From Carallia brachiata (taxonomy: Eukaryota > Streptophyta > Magnoliopsida > Malpighiales > Rhizophoraceae): a stretch of DNA of 64,000 nt. The stretch is from contig JADCRB010000025.1 of NCBI GenBank assembly GCA_021464245.1, positions 3,570,245 to 3,634,244 on the forward strand, written 5' to 3'. Below the pieces are notes generated by a model that saw nothing but the letters and a program-made list of their open reading frames with translations, did not search any database and had not been told where the DNA came from. The translations under genes and the position numbers were made by a program. The stretch's first letter is position 1. The number at the start of each line of letters is the position of its first letter. Positions 11,066-23,162 of this stretch are shown here, one piece after another.

Positions 11066-12430
11066 TTATGAAACCCCTAACGGATAATCATTCTTCTTAA
11101 TTATGAAAGTTTCAACCTTTTAGCAGTCGAATTAGAGAAGCGGAAGGGGTTTTAGCAGTCGATTTTAGTGTTATTAGCAATTTTTTTTTTAACTTTTTTC
11201 AATTAAAAAAAGCTGTGATTTTCTTAATTTTTTGGAAAAATAAAAACAAAATTTTGAAAATGCAACATCAGCAAGAGATGCTGACGTACATGATTTTTGT
11301 TGGTGTGTTACGCTTCGTCATGCCACATCAGTAGAATTAACGATGTTATGAATGAGAGAATTAATTAAACTAACCGACATAATATTAGGAATCAATTTTA
11401 ATAAAAAAAAAAATGTTATATGTGAGATATAAAAAAGACTGAAACATAATAAGTGTAATTGACCTGTGTGCCTTGCAAGTACATATCATCACCTATTCCT
11501 TTTACTTAATCGATTAAGGCACCAAATTTTTTATGGTCTAATGGACAACATTTTTTTCTTCCAAGTCTACGTTGCTGATTAAATATATATTGTTCAATGT
11601 TTTTTATATTTGTTTAGCTGACAATAAATTCCAAACACCGAAACAAGTTTAACAACACCGGCCAATTGATCGTGAATAGACCAATATTAGTGAACCAGTG
11701 AAAGCCTTTGGTCTCAACCTTCACCATATAAAAATGGTAAATTGTGAAGGAGGTGACCTTGAAACTAGGTAATTATTGCAACTTCATTGCACACTGGAGC
11801 CCAATAACGCAACATCCTTTGAGCCTTATCCTCTACTTTGGTGAAGGCCATATTCTCTTTTTCCTTTGGGAAAGCAAATTCGTGTCTCTAACTTGATAAC
11901 TTAATCCATCTACGTTGAAATCTAATTTTTCCAATCTTTCCTAATCAAAGATTTTGAAGCTAACCTAGATCATCCTCTCTCTCCTTTCTTGCCATCTATC
12001 TAGATTTTGTCATCCTTCTTAATTGAAGCATTTATAGTCTACGTTAAACATATCTGAACTAATACAAATATCACTCATTCAATTTATCTTCAACCAGTAC
12101 TACATATGTTACAGACTAATATTCTAAATTTTTATTCGGTTATTTCTAGAAAGACCATCTACCTGTTTAGACATTCTTATCTTTGACAGATTCATTTTTT
12201 TGATATATATTTTCACAGATCTCTCGGTGACCTAATTGTCAATCAAGAGAAATTACTAAAAATTTTGCAGTTACACAAGATAATATAGAATTTTAAACAA
12301 CACAAACATCTATAAGTTAGAAAAATTGAATGGTATTTTTAAAAGATTAATTCCCAAACTACAAATTAGTTGGGGGGTGGCTAATAATTTTGCATAAAAT
12401 AAATCATGAAAACACTAGTCAACTAGACGG

Positions 12431-13055
12431 CACAACCTCGTTAAAACATTCTTTTTTAATTTTTTTTTTTTAGTCTTAGTAGAGATAGCTTACCATTATA
12501 AAAAAAGAAGCTAGTGAAAGAAAAAACTAATTTTGAATCTCAGATCTTTCAGTTAAAAGTCTCAACTATTAATTATCTCATTTAAGGTGGGTCCTCAAAA
12601 CCTATTTGAGTTTTGACTTCAATTAGTTATATGTATATATGTGTAGATAAAAACGTAAACAATTGAAAAACTGACGGATCAACCAAAATCAAATCGAGCC
12701 TACGTTATGCAGGAAGGAAATGGTTAGAGTTCATGCCTCCACAAGCTTCTAATGAACTTTTTTTTTTTTTTTTGAAAAGTCAGCATTAGAACATAAATAG
12801 AATCTGAATTATTCATAGACAACATATCAACTTATGCCAAAGAAGATGCCATTTGGATTAAGACTATTTGAGGCAATTAACAATTGAATTATTCATAGAG
12901 AACATATCCATTTATTGTATTGGCCCGCAGTATACATCTTTCCCAGAAAAGTGTTAATTACATCATTAGATTCTAGTCAAAATCACCATACATGTATAGG
13001 AAGCACGCTTAGTAAGTAAACTAAGATGATGAAGTGAACTGAATTTGAACAAGCC
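12431..13055. other. Spacer, downstream of the minus-strand At4g22758-like gene
   Basis: AT-rich sequence with A and T runs and no protein-like frame. It should contain the 3' untranslated region of the gene ending at 13056. AATAAA-like hexamers are too common here for one to be chosen as the polyadenylation signal. Confidence 0.5.
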
Positions 13056-16000
13056 TCAATGAGACAATATCTTAAAGCTAAGGGACTTGTTGAGCCATGC
13101 CTTCCAAGCCGATGCCTTCTTCGATAACATAGCTGCTCTGCCTTCGGTCATCTGTGGCTGATACTGTACCTTGCACAGCACAAATTTTCTCTCCCCACAA
13201 GTTCCTATCGGTTCCCACGGATTCAGAGCTTAAAAGAAAAACATTGTATACCTAAGTTAGATGAGTGGTTCATGGGTTTCCTATAAATTAAAAAACAATT
13301 TTTATTTTTTAATTTTAAACTTTTTAATCAAAACAAATACTTTTTTTAACATTTAAAAAAAATTCATGACGGACATGTAAGTTATCGGATATATAGGCTG
13401 GAATTAAGATAAACCCCTACTTTATTTACTTCAGTCAACTCAATTCATATAAATGAACTATTTACCCGAATACTACTAAATTCACGCGAAAAAAGGAAAT
13501 TATCGGTGGACATAAAAAAAATAGAAATATGAAGACTAGAAATGAAGTGTCACTCTATGCCTGACACATATCTTTAAAAGTTTTTTTTTTTTTTGAAATT
13601 TTAAAATTTCCTGTCAAAGACAGTCAATGTGCAACAAGAATGGTAAAACACGTAACAAAGATGATAGCATGTGTAACGACCTATCAAAAAGAAGATTTTA
13701 CTGTCGTTGCACATTTTTTAGAATTTTTGCACATTCTGCTATTTGGTGTTTCAGATGAAAAAAAAAATTCAAATTTCATCAAAAAAATAACGATTTTTCA
13801 ATACATAAATCTAAGTGTTACATCTTTTTGGTTCTTCTATGTAAATTTTTCTCTGTCAGCATAACGAGACTCGCTTGTAAAGGCAGAAAACCAATGGACG
13901 AGTCTGTAGTCAACGAAATGACAAAGAAAGAGAATGACTAACCGAGTGTGAATCTCACATGAGCCTCAAGCAAACAGTTACGTAAATGTGCAGAGAGGGT
14001 GAGAAAAATGTGCCAACATCTATCAAAAAGTTTTTGAGTGCACATTATATAACTCTCTTGTTTACATATTGCCTTAATTATGATACTCGCGTATTCTTTT
14101 TTTTTTTTTACAAATAAAAATATTTATTTCCAGAGCGTAGATCATCAAATGTATAGATCAAGATTAAAATTACTCATTACGTCATCGCACAATCTCTTTG
14201 ATAGGGATAAGCCGCCGCTTATATATTGATGAGACTGAATGAACTTCTCATATTTCTTACTACAATGTTAACAAGTTTTACATTAAACACTGTACCATAA
14301 CAACCTAATTTTTTTAATAGGAATAACCTGCTACCTAAATATTGATAGAATCAAATAAGTTTTCCTCACTTCTAATCATAATGTTTAAATATTATATTAT
14401 AACAATTTATCTATTTTATGAGAAAAGCAACTACAATAAAAGTTGAACTTGAACTAATAAAGAGATAAATTTATTAATTTATTATTAAATTACTACCTTA
14501 AATAGTTATATGTGTGATCCTTTCACCTTTGCTATTTATATATTATACATTTTTCGAAAAAATACCTCTGTCTTCCCGAGTCCCACCACCAGTCCCCCTA
14601 TCACTCTATCAGGTTGCCACTCTCTCTATGGGTCACACCACAGTCCTCATTCTCTCTCTTTGTGGGTTCCACTACCTGTGCCACTGCCACTGCCCCTCTT
14701 TGGTTCGGGTTTTCGGTTTACTGTCACTGGCCCTCTCTTCGTCCCTGACCTATCCGTTTTTACCTGTCCTTATGACATTCTCCGTAAAATTGAAGGTGCA
14801 AATGACCCAAATAATAAGAATAATCAAATAAAAAATAGGATAAATTATTTTTTAGCCTAAACGTTTTACTTTTTTTCTATTTAAAACTTATTCTTTTTAA
14901 GTTTTTTATTTGAGGCCTATATCTTTAATTTTTATTCTATTTCAATCCTTTAAAAGTTGAACTGTTGCTCTTTCAATTAGATTAAACGAAAAAAATTAAA
15001 TACTAAAATATATTTTCAATAATACAGAAATACAATTTGAAGGTATATATAATTTTTCCTTTAAGATTCAAATAAAAAATGAAAAAGAATAAACCCTCAA
15101 ATGGCGTTAGATCTTTCCCATGAAATTTGAATTTTGTAATGAAAATCCAGACACTCAATCAAGGAACAATAAAGGCAAAATGAAAGTTTCATTATGGGCA
15201 TCAAAATCATAATAGAATTGTTAATATATTACACTAATCGAGGGATTTGGATTCAATTTGGGAGGGGCAAAGTCTGATGGATTTGTTTTAAATGGACGGA
15301 TGGATTTGTTTTAGAATAGATGGTGGGATTTTGTTTTTTTGGCACTATTTATTTAGTTTTTAAAACTATAAAAACGTATATATGTATAATTTTTTTATTT
15401 TATTTACTTGTATTTAAATATGTATTTCTATATTTTTTGAGAAAATATTTCGGTATTTAATCTTATTTCTGTCAGTTTTTACGGGTAGTTAACGGTTCCA
15501 CCAAAAAAGGCCTGAAATAGAACAAAAAATAAATGTATAGGCTTCAAATAAAAAACTTAAAAAGTATAGGACTTAAATAGAAAAAAAGTAAAAGGTTTAG
15601 GGCTAAAAGATGGTTTATCCCAATTAAAAATGTCATAGACCTTAGGCATAAAAAAATTAATAAATATTTTTTCCTTCCAATTAAGATTTTAGGATGTATT
15701 TAATATATAATATAAATAAGATAATATAAAATAAATTAATCGTATATATTATATAAAATATAATAAGATAAAATTAATTTATCTTATATTATTTTACTTT
15801 ATATTATATATCAAACACACTATAAATATATTTAATATTATTGTGAACTTTGATTTTTTCATAAAAAATATTATAGGTATGACCGCTTTAAAGACTATTT
15901 TCTAAATCTTTCTAACTTTTCTCTCAACCCCAAACCAAATCATCCATAAACAACAACAACTTGGGACAAAATAAAAACTCCAAAGAGTGTGAGAATGAAG

Positions 16001-16296
16001 GTACCATCCGAACCGCCATGTGCGCAGTAAAGAAGGAAGCCTTTGACATCAGAGCCAAGAACTGGGAGGCGGCCTCCGCGAGCATGAGCCTTCAAAGCAG
16101 TGTCAATGACTCCAGCAACCAGATCATCCTGATTCACCACAAACTTTAAAGGCCCTGTACTGCCAACAATATTGATAGCCACCAAGAACTTGTTATTATT
16201 CCTATCACCCTTCTGCTTCTTCTTCTTCTTCTCCCTGTCCTTTTGCAGCATCATTTTTTCACTCATATTTCGCTTCAGCTCCTCTATCCCGGCCAT
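13056..16296 (-). CDS. At4g22758-like protein (DUF7054-type), two exons, intact
   Basis: Exon 1 runs 16296 to 16005 and exon 2 runs 13228 to 13056, with a GT-AG intron of 2776 bp between. Coding length is 292 + 173 = 465 nt, giving 154 residues with no break. After a Lys-rich N-terminus comes the conserved ubiquitin-like-looking region (AINIVGSTGPLKFVV, then DTALKAHARGGRLPVLGSD and FLLYCAHGGSD). The intron falls inside the next codon, and exon 2 continues with ALNPWEPIGTCGERKFVLCK and ends WKAWLNKSLSFKILSH, the typical C-terminus of the family. The start chosen is ATGGCC at 16296; an in-frame upstream ATG at 16365 would give 177 residues. The biochemical role is unknown. The intron carries a Mutator-type MITE and an AT-rich foldback. 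Confidence 0.85.
14837..15621. mobile_element. Mutator-type MITE in the intron
   Basis: The left end AGGATAAATTATTTTTTAGC and the reverse complement of the right end GGGATAAACCATCTTTTAGC are related, and the match continues for about 120 bases as imperfect terminal inverted repeats. Flanks AATAAAAAAT (14827-14836) and AATTAAAAAT (15622-15631) form a 10-bp target duplication with one mismatch. The 785-bp interior encodes no transposase. Long inverted repeats with a 9-10 bp duplication fit a non-autonomous Mutator-like element, of a different family from the one at 9688. Confidence 0.7.
15692..15825. mobile_element. AT-rich foldback MITE
   Basis: The sequence beginning GTATTTAATATATAATATAA and the reverse complement of that ending near 15822 (GTGTTTGATATATAATATAA) match for about 50 bases, with only a short loop between. 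It would fold into a long hairpin. No clear target duplication can be picked out of the AT-rich flanks. It lies in the intron of the At4g22758-like gene. Confidence 0.6.
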
Positions 16297-16476
16297 GAGG
16301 TATACAGTTGAATTTAAACCGGATCGATCGAGGTAAGACAAGAACTGATGTTCAAAGAAGAACAAAGGGTTATTTAATTAGGAGCTCAGGGTCAGGGCAA
16401 TCAACGACGTTGCCGGGCTTGCTTGCCGGAGCCAATAAGAGAAAAGTGCGCATAATGAACGCCTCGGCTGGAAGTG

Positions 16477-16512
16477 TATATATATATATATATATATATA
16501 TATGGATATATA
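16477..16512. repeat. (TA)n microsatellite upstream of the At4g22758-like gene
   Basis: About 13 TA dinucleotides (16477-16502), then GGATATATATG. It lies 110-180 bases upstream of the upper start codon candidate on the minus strand, so it may overlap the promoter TATA region. Length variation between individuals is likely. Confidence 0.8.
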
Positions 16513-16765
16513 TGAGCTATCAGTTAGAACATAATGAGAAGGTTTAACAGGACAGGAAGAAACATGTGTAGGTTCTAACAATTTGCGTACCCAGTTACGG
16601 GAGCTTTAGGTTTCAACGGGAACTGTACCGCTTTTGTGGGCGGCCTGTTGGGAACACATTCCTTCGCTTTTATAAGGGCAGAGGAATGGACCTATTAGCA
16701 CTTATCTTATTTAAAACCTCATTAATTACCATACTTTTTTTTGTTATTGTATTTAAGTCCATAAC

Positions 16766-17739
16766 TGACTGGATTATTAATATTAAATATTGGTTCCAAT
16801 ACATGGATACGGCGAGAGAACCAATGCGTGACGGAGAAACTGAAGTGAGAACTATTACATGGTCATATATTAATAGTTAAATTATATTTAAATGATATTT
16901 AATTTGTGTAAAATGATATATATTTTGTGTAATTATAATTAAAAAATATAAAATAAAAAAATAGTAATATTTTTTTAAATTATTTTTTATTATTATAATT
17001 ATACAAAATATGCTGCTTATTACACAAAATATAAATCTAAATAATATTTAACTACTAAATTGTATGACCATGCAACCTTTTGGAAGAGGGATATATATAT
17101 ACACACATTTTTAGAATCTATTACATATTAAACTTAACTTACACATAATAAGTTTTAAGAGAAAATATTTATGTAGAAGATACGGCTTGTGCAGATCAAC
17201 TTTAGGCAATTTTTATTTTTACTTTATTTTTTAAATGATTTTACTTTATTCATGACTGGATTATTGATATTAAATATTGGTTCCAATACATGGATACGGC
17301 GAGAGAACCAATGCGTGACGGAGAAACAGAAGTGACAACTATTACATGGCCATATATTAATAGTTAAATTATATTTAAATGATATTTAATTTGTATAAAA
17401 TGATATATATTTTTGTATAATTATAATTAAAAAATATAAAATAAAAAAATAGTAATACTTTTTTAAATTATTTTTTATTATTATACTTATACAAAATATA
17501 TTGTTTATTACACAAAATATAAATCTGAACAATATTTAACTACTAAATTGTATGGCCATGCAACCTTTTGGAAGAGGAATATATATATACACACATTTTT
17601 AGAGTCTATTGCATATTAAACTTAACTTACACATAATAAGTTTTAAGAGAAAACATTTATGTAGAAGATACGGCTTGTGCAGATCAACTTTAGGCAATTT
17701 TTATTTTTACTTTATTTTTTAAATGATTTTACTTTATTC
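16766..17739. repeat. 487-bp tandem duplication
   Basis: The unit starting TGACTGGATTATT at 16766 recurs at 17253 and the match runs through the whole unit, ending in TTACTTTATTCATGA at both junctions. Differences are scattered single bases, so the duplication is fairly recent. The unit includes TGGATACGGCGAGAGAACCA, a less AT-rich island, but no protein-like frame. Confidence 0.9.
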
Positions 17740-17744
17740 ATGAT

Positions 17745-17862
17745 TTTACACCATATAATAAGTGAGGTCCATTTAAATAAAAAATTAAAAATAATATTTA
17801 AATAATATTAAATTATAAATTAATTTTAGTCATTAAAAAAAAATCAAATTAACAAACACCTT
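17745..17862. repeat. Second copy of the AT-rich dispersed repeat
   Basis: Closely similar to 8680-8790: ACACCATATAATAAG, GGTCCATTTAAATAAAAAAT and the AATAATATTTAAAT-like part occur in the same order. Its position directly after the tandem duplication may be coincidental. Confidence 0.5.
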
Positions 17863-18051
17863 AACTTTAGCTCTTTCTCACCATTGTTGTCCAAGTCTGT
17901 TATATTTGGTCAACAGCTTCTCAACCTTTAAGTATGGCCTTCGCTTAATTATATTTTGTTCTAGCTAGGAAACGTTAGGTTAACACAGGTTTTTGAAAGG
18001 AGAGTAGCACATGCATGCTTACAAAAATATAATCATAATTGTTAAGTTAAA

Positions 18052-19934
18052 CAAAGGCTTCGTTTGGTAACAATTTTGTTTTCTATTTTTTGTTTATTTT
18101 TCACATGCTTGGTATTAATTTTATTTTCTGTTTTTTGTTAAAAAGTTAAAAGTGTTTTTTAAAGAAAAAAACAAATTGAGAAAATAATAAAAACTAACTT
18201 TTTAATTTTATTTTTCGCTTTCTTTTTTATACTTTCTCTCACAACCATTTCTCTCTCTATTCAACCTCTTTATCATATCTCTCTTTACTCATTCTCTCTC
18301 TATCCTTCTATATTTTTTCTCTCTCTACTCTTTCTCTCTCTACTCATTCTCCTTTTTCTATCTCTACCATTCTCTCTCTACCCTCTCTCCCTTTTTTTAT
18401 CTTTAACATTCTCTTTCTATCCTCTCTCTATCTCTTTTTTCTCTGTCTACTCATTCTTTCTCTACCCTCTCTCACATTTTTCTCTTTCTACCATTCTCTC
18501 TACTGATTCTCCCTCAACCTACTCTCTGTCTCTCCTTTTTCTCCCTCAGCCATTCTCTCTACTCATTCTCTCTCTACCCTATCCCTCTCTCATTTTTCTC
18601 TCTCTACCATTCTCTTTCACTTTTCTTACTCTACTATTCTCTCTACTCATTCTCTCTTTCCCCTTTTCTCTCTCTTTTTTCTCTCTACCATTCTCTGTCT
18701 ACCAACATTTTCCCTCCTTTTTTTTGCTCTACCATTCTCTCTCTACCCTTTCTCTCCTTTTTCTCTCTCTACCCAGACTCTCTCTCTTTTTTCTTGTTTT
18801 ACCAGTCTCTCCACTCATTCTCTCTCTACGCTCTCCCTCTATCATTTTTCTCTCTCTATCATCTTTTTACTTATTCTTTCTCTACCCTCTCTCTCTCTTC
18901 TCTCTCTCTGCCATTCTCTCTACTCATTCTCTGTCTACCGTCTCTCCCTTTTTCTATCTCTACTATTCTCTCTTTATCCTCCTCTCTCCTTTTTCTCTCT
19001 CTACTAATTCTTTCTCTACTCTCTCTCTCATTTTTCTCTTTCTACCATTCTCTCTACTGATTCTCCCTCAAGTCACTCTCTCTCTCTCCTCTTTCTCCCT
19101 CAACCATTCTCTCTACTGATTCTCCCTCAACCCACTCTCTCTCTCTCCTCTTTCTCCCTCAACCATTCTCTATGCTCATTCTCTCTCTACCCTCTCTCTC
19201 TCTTTTTCTCTCTCTACCATTCTCTCTCACTATTCTTACTCTACCATTCTATCTACTCATTCTGCCTCTGGCCTCTCTCTCTCCATCTTTTTTTTTCTCT
19301 CTACCATTCTCTGTCTACCCACATTCTCTCTCCTTTTTCTTACTCTACCATTTTCTCTCTACCCTCTATCTCTCTTTTTTCTCTCTCTACTATTTTCTCT
19401 ACTCATTCTCTTTCTACCCATACTCTCTCTCTTTTTTCTTGTTTTACCAGTCTCTTTACTCATTCTCTCTCTCTCATTTTTCTCTCTATATCATTCTCTT
19501 TACTTATTCTTTCTCTACCCTCTCTCTATATCTTTGTCATTCTCTCTACTCATTCTCTCTCTACCCTCTATCTCTCTCATTTTTCTCTCTCTACTATTCT
19601 GTTTACTCATTCTTTTTCTACCCTTTCTCTTTCTGCCATTCTTTCTACTCATTCTTTTTCTACTCTCTTTCTCTCTCCTTTTTCTCTCTCTACCATTTTC
19701 TCTACTCATTTTCTTTCTACCCTCTCTCTCTCCCTCTCCCATTTTTCTCTCTATATTCATGCTCTTTTTACTATTTCTCTCGCTACCCTTTTTCTATCTA
19801 CTTTTTTGTTCTTATAGAAAAAAAAATAAAAATTGACAGTGATAAATACAAAAATTCAGCAAACAGCAAAAACAGAAAATAAAAAATAAAAAACAAAAAC
19901 AAAAAATTGACAGCGTCTCCAAACGGGCCCTTAT
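18052..19934. mobile_element. Putative TIR element filled with a CT-rich tract
   Basis: The left end AAAGGCTTCGTTTGG and the reverse complement of the right end AAGGGCCCGTTTGG are similar, and both are followed by T-rich sequence with TTTTATTTTCTGTTTTT. Ends of the GGGCCCGTTTGG kind are common in plant hAT and other TIR elements. I could not find a matching target duplication (right flank TTATGATT), so the assignment is tentative. Almost the whole interior is the pyrimidine tract listed next. Confidence 0.4.
18230..19805. repeat. 1.5-kb degenerate polypyrimidine tract
   Basis: The plus strand is almost entirely C and T, built from variants of CTCTCTCTACCATT and CTCTACTCATTCTC. It produces long open frames rich in Ser, Leu and Phe on the plus strand and Arg, Glu and Lys on the minus strand, which are artefacts of composition. 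Such purine/pyrimidine asymmetry can form triplex structures and often collapses or expands in assemblies. Confidence 0.9.
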
Positions 19935-22860
19935 GATTCTATTTTTATGCAATTGATAATTCATATTGCCTTTTTTTGTGGATCCATGTTATTTTTGCAC
20001 AAAAAAAACTCATCCCTGTAACTCGAATATAATTTTGTAAATTTTCTCTTATTTTTTCAGTCCATTTTTACTTGTATTGTATGGGATGAGTGATCTTTTC
20101 ATAACTTATGTTGTACTGTTCATTGAATTTGTCAAATAATAATTATGGTCACTTCTTACATAGGTGGCAAACAATCTATATTTTATAGTAATCATGTAGA
20201 AAAGAGTGATGAGGGGAGGAATAAAAGGGATTGATTATAATATTAAACACCCAAGGTCTAGATGCTGGTGAACAATAGTTTTTTTTGAATAAAAAAGGGT
20301 AACGAGAGGAATGTTAGTCATCCTTCCTGAGGTCTAGCTTGGGACTACTCGCGAACATCTTGATTCAACATCCTCTACTGGAAGGAAAGGCCACTCTAAC
20401 TTTGGTAGGATTCAACAAAGTTCCACCTGCAAATAATTAATGGGATTACTGAATTTTAAACTCAGCGGCCACACTTCTGCTTACGCTGTCATTTTGCTTG
20501 GGACGGAGAGGGAGGAGCGCACACTAACCACCAAACTCTTATTTTTGGGTGGTTTTAGAGAAAATATTAGACCTATATTTATTATCTTGCACTCGAACAA
20601 TTTTAGTTTTAGCGTAATCTCATAACTGCAACTGATATATCATATATTTCATATTTTATCGACAACCATGAAGTTACTTATATAACATCTGGTAGCTATC
20701 AGCTGGATTCAACAACTGAACCAAATATATTCTACAAACTATATTCTAGAGTAACCGTTAGTAACTGCCAAGCACATAATGGTTGGAATCATTCTTAATA
20801 TATGTGAATATGTTATTCAATCTATAGAAGAATATGTCTTGTACCCAAAAAATCAACGGAATTATGAGTTACTAGCAGGCTAGGAGTTATCGGTGGTAGC
20901 AAATTGTTGCACTGCACGTTTTGTTGGAGTGTGTGTACATGGTGGTGGTATTGGTTGGTGTTGGTGTTATCACAATAGTAATACCACAGGAAACTATTAT
21001 TAGAAGCCACTATCCAAATTATCGTTTATAGAACTCCCTCACCATGATCAGGCGTTGTAAACATGAGGATGATGACATGATCATATACCCCATAAACCCT
21101 ATAAAAATGTGATTATTTCGCTGATTAGCAGCATTGTTAGTCATTTTCATAGAACGGTAAACATAGGGACGTGATTCTATATCGCAGATCCACGCGAGAA
21201 GGAGAAGAAAAGAGAATACCAAATTAAGCAAGACAACCCGCTAAATCTAGTGATGGAGTGAAATAATTGAAATATGATATGTAATGCTGATATTGCAGAC
21301 CAGGACACAGCATTTTAATTGGATATCGTATACAATTTTGAGTAGTTTACAGCCATATGGTCATAATAATTGTTTAATTTTAGAATGAATTAGGCAAAAA
21401 ATTTTCAGTTTTCAGTGCCCGCATGGGAGGTGACGTAGGCCTGCAGTGAGGAAGACCATGTTCAATTATTTGCCAAACGTTTCCCAGGAAGGTGTTTTCT
21501 TCTATAAATTTTCCCCAAAAGGGCAAGTGTACCAGGAAAAAAGGAAATGAGATAGATATTCAAAGTGGACTAAATTTTTTACAAAATTGTCAATCTTATA
21601 GACTTTTTCTTGCTGATGAATTGCCTATTTGTACAACTGTAAATTACATAAAACGGGCAGTTGATAAGGTAAGCAGAAATGAATGAGGTAAACAGGCTCA
21701 TGCGGGGACAAACTTCTTGTTGAAGTATGATCATGAACCTTGAAGTCACGATATGTCATAGTAAATGTTTAATCAAACGAAAAGGTTTTTTAAGCATTCA
21801 TTGTATAGGAAGACTCAAACTAGAAGCATTCCAGCAATTCTCAACTCCAAATTCTGTCACAATCTGGCATCCCAAAACTAACACTTGTCTTAGATATGGT
21901 TCTGATACCGATAAAGCTGAAGACATCTAAGCTACTCAAAATCTATAGGTCATTTTCTGTCAGCCCCTCCCCCAGCCGTAGGTAGGATATTCTGGAGATA
22001 GTTGCCATTCCTTTTCTACCAAGAACTTAATTTCAGACCTTTGACCCAAATAAAATGGAAATCATAAGTTAAGAACAGAAATTGAAAAAAAAAAAAAACA
22101 AAAGGATGAAGTGACCTATTAACTCATAAACTCATACCTTTCGCGCCTAAGTATTAACATTGTCGTCAGCTTGGCTCCAACCATCAAAAGGTTCCAATAA
22201 CTTGTACGCTATGAAGATGGGGAAAGTTTCATGCACAACTAAAGTTAATCTATTGGACATAGGTCTAACAATGACATGAAAAAGAAGGTAATTATGCGTA
22301 ACTAATATTGAAATGAAATCAGTCGAAACAATTTATTTCAGATCACCCAACATTCATAATCCTTTCTGTAAGCAAATAAATGTCGGATGCATGTATAAAT
22401 GTGGTTTTCAGGCATGCTTACCCGTGTCATGCCACACCAGAATAATAAAACCTCTTTGGATTGTCCAGTGGCTACATCCTTTATTTGTTCCTTTAATTTT
22501 GCATTGAGGGCTTTATGCCGGGAATAAAAAGGGCGTTGAACTCTTGTCAGAAAAACCGACAGAATTCATTCAAAAACAAAAAAAAGAGCATCTCGTAAAT
22601 TTGCTTCAACAAGAGTAAAGTTACCGTCTTTGATTAAGAAGGATCTCAAACAACTCTTGACAATCAGTTGGTTCACAATAGAATGGAATCGCACAAAGAG
22701 AGTCCCATAGCCGACCCCTATTTTAATTAGAAAAAATGTTAGTGTCCTGATCTTGCAATCAGTCAAAAACACGCTTGACAGATTATGGTTCTGCTCATGA
22801 AACAACCAAAGCTGGAACTTTATGTTCCTTCCAAGGTTCGAATGAGAGAAGCTCAAAATG
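19935..22860. other. Spacer without a recognised gene
   Basis: Short frames on both strands, none resembling a known family. The frame at 21019-21231 on the minus strand starts with a hydrophobic stretch but with TTG, not ATG. A minus-strand stretch near 22620-22730 ends at a plausible GT donor, yet its translation is not recognisable. It may include downstream exons of the candidate gene at 23163-24523. Confidence 0.4.
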
Positions 22861-23162
22861 AACTCTTAACTTGATGACATCCATAATTCAGTCATTACTG
22901 ATGGTGATAATGATCAATTATAATTGGATTAAGTGAATGACAGAGCACTATGTTAATGAAAGACTGGCAACTGAACCTCATCGCTGACACTTGACTCTTG
23001 AATTTGCCGGATAAATTATGCATGAGGGCCCTCTCTCGTGCTACCTATGCTAGTTCCACAAGCATGATTGAATGGATGTAGAACTCTGCATTTGCACGAG
23101 ATATGGTTTCATAAATGACATTTAATGATAGTATCTTCTTACCCTTTTAACAGACAGATTAC

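Larger units (their letters stand above)
9688..11472. mobile_element. Non-autonomous Mutator-like element (Pack-MULE type)
   Basis: The left end (AGCATAAGGATCAATTTC) and the reverse complement of the right end (GGCACACAGGTCAATTAC) align and stay similar for over 200 bases, including TTTTTTATATCTCA and ATAACATCGTTAA. These are long imperfect terminal inverted repeats. A 9-bp target duplication flanks it: TTACAAGTA at 9679-9687 and TTGCAAGTA at 11473-11481, one mismatch. Nine bases is the usual size for Mutator-like transposition. The paralogous segment has the single empty site TTAAAAGTA at 6606-6614, followed by matching sequence. There is no transposase; the interior carries a bHLH gene fragment and a nested SINE. 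In the left repeat an ATCCATAACATCGTTAACTC word is duplicated. Confidence 0.85.
7575..12430. repeat. Segmental duplication, copy 2, with nested insertions
   Basis: This is the second copy of the A-B segment. Relative to copy 1 it has gained an AT-rich block near 7660-7855, an AT-rich dispersed repeat near 8625-8805, a SINE at 9068-9336 and a Mutator-like element at 9688-11472. Removing these brings the order of matching words into line with copy 1. Divergence between the copies is substantial (many substitutions and small indels), so the duplication is old and the insertions are later. Confidence 0.75.

Noticed and set aside
14510..14860. Two overlapping 105-116 codon plus-strand frames
   Set aside because: They lie in the intron of the minus-strand At4g22758-like gene, are Pro/Ser/Leu-rich from CT-rich sequence, and match nothing known.
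15961..16149. Plus-strand frame opposite the At4g22758-like first exon
   Set aside because: It is the antisense shadow of a well-supported minus-strand exon.
18724..19882. Long plus-strand frames rich in Ser, Leu and Phe, and minus-strand frames rich in Arg, Glu and Lys
   Set aside because: They are products of the CT-rich repeat tract; any frame through such sequence stays open and repeats its composition.
21019..21231. Minus-strand frame with a hydrophobic start, possible secreted peptide
   Set aside because: The frame starts with TTG rather than ATG, has no conserved motif, and no flanking gene signals support it.
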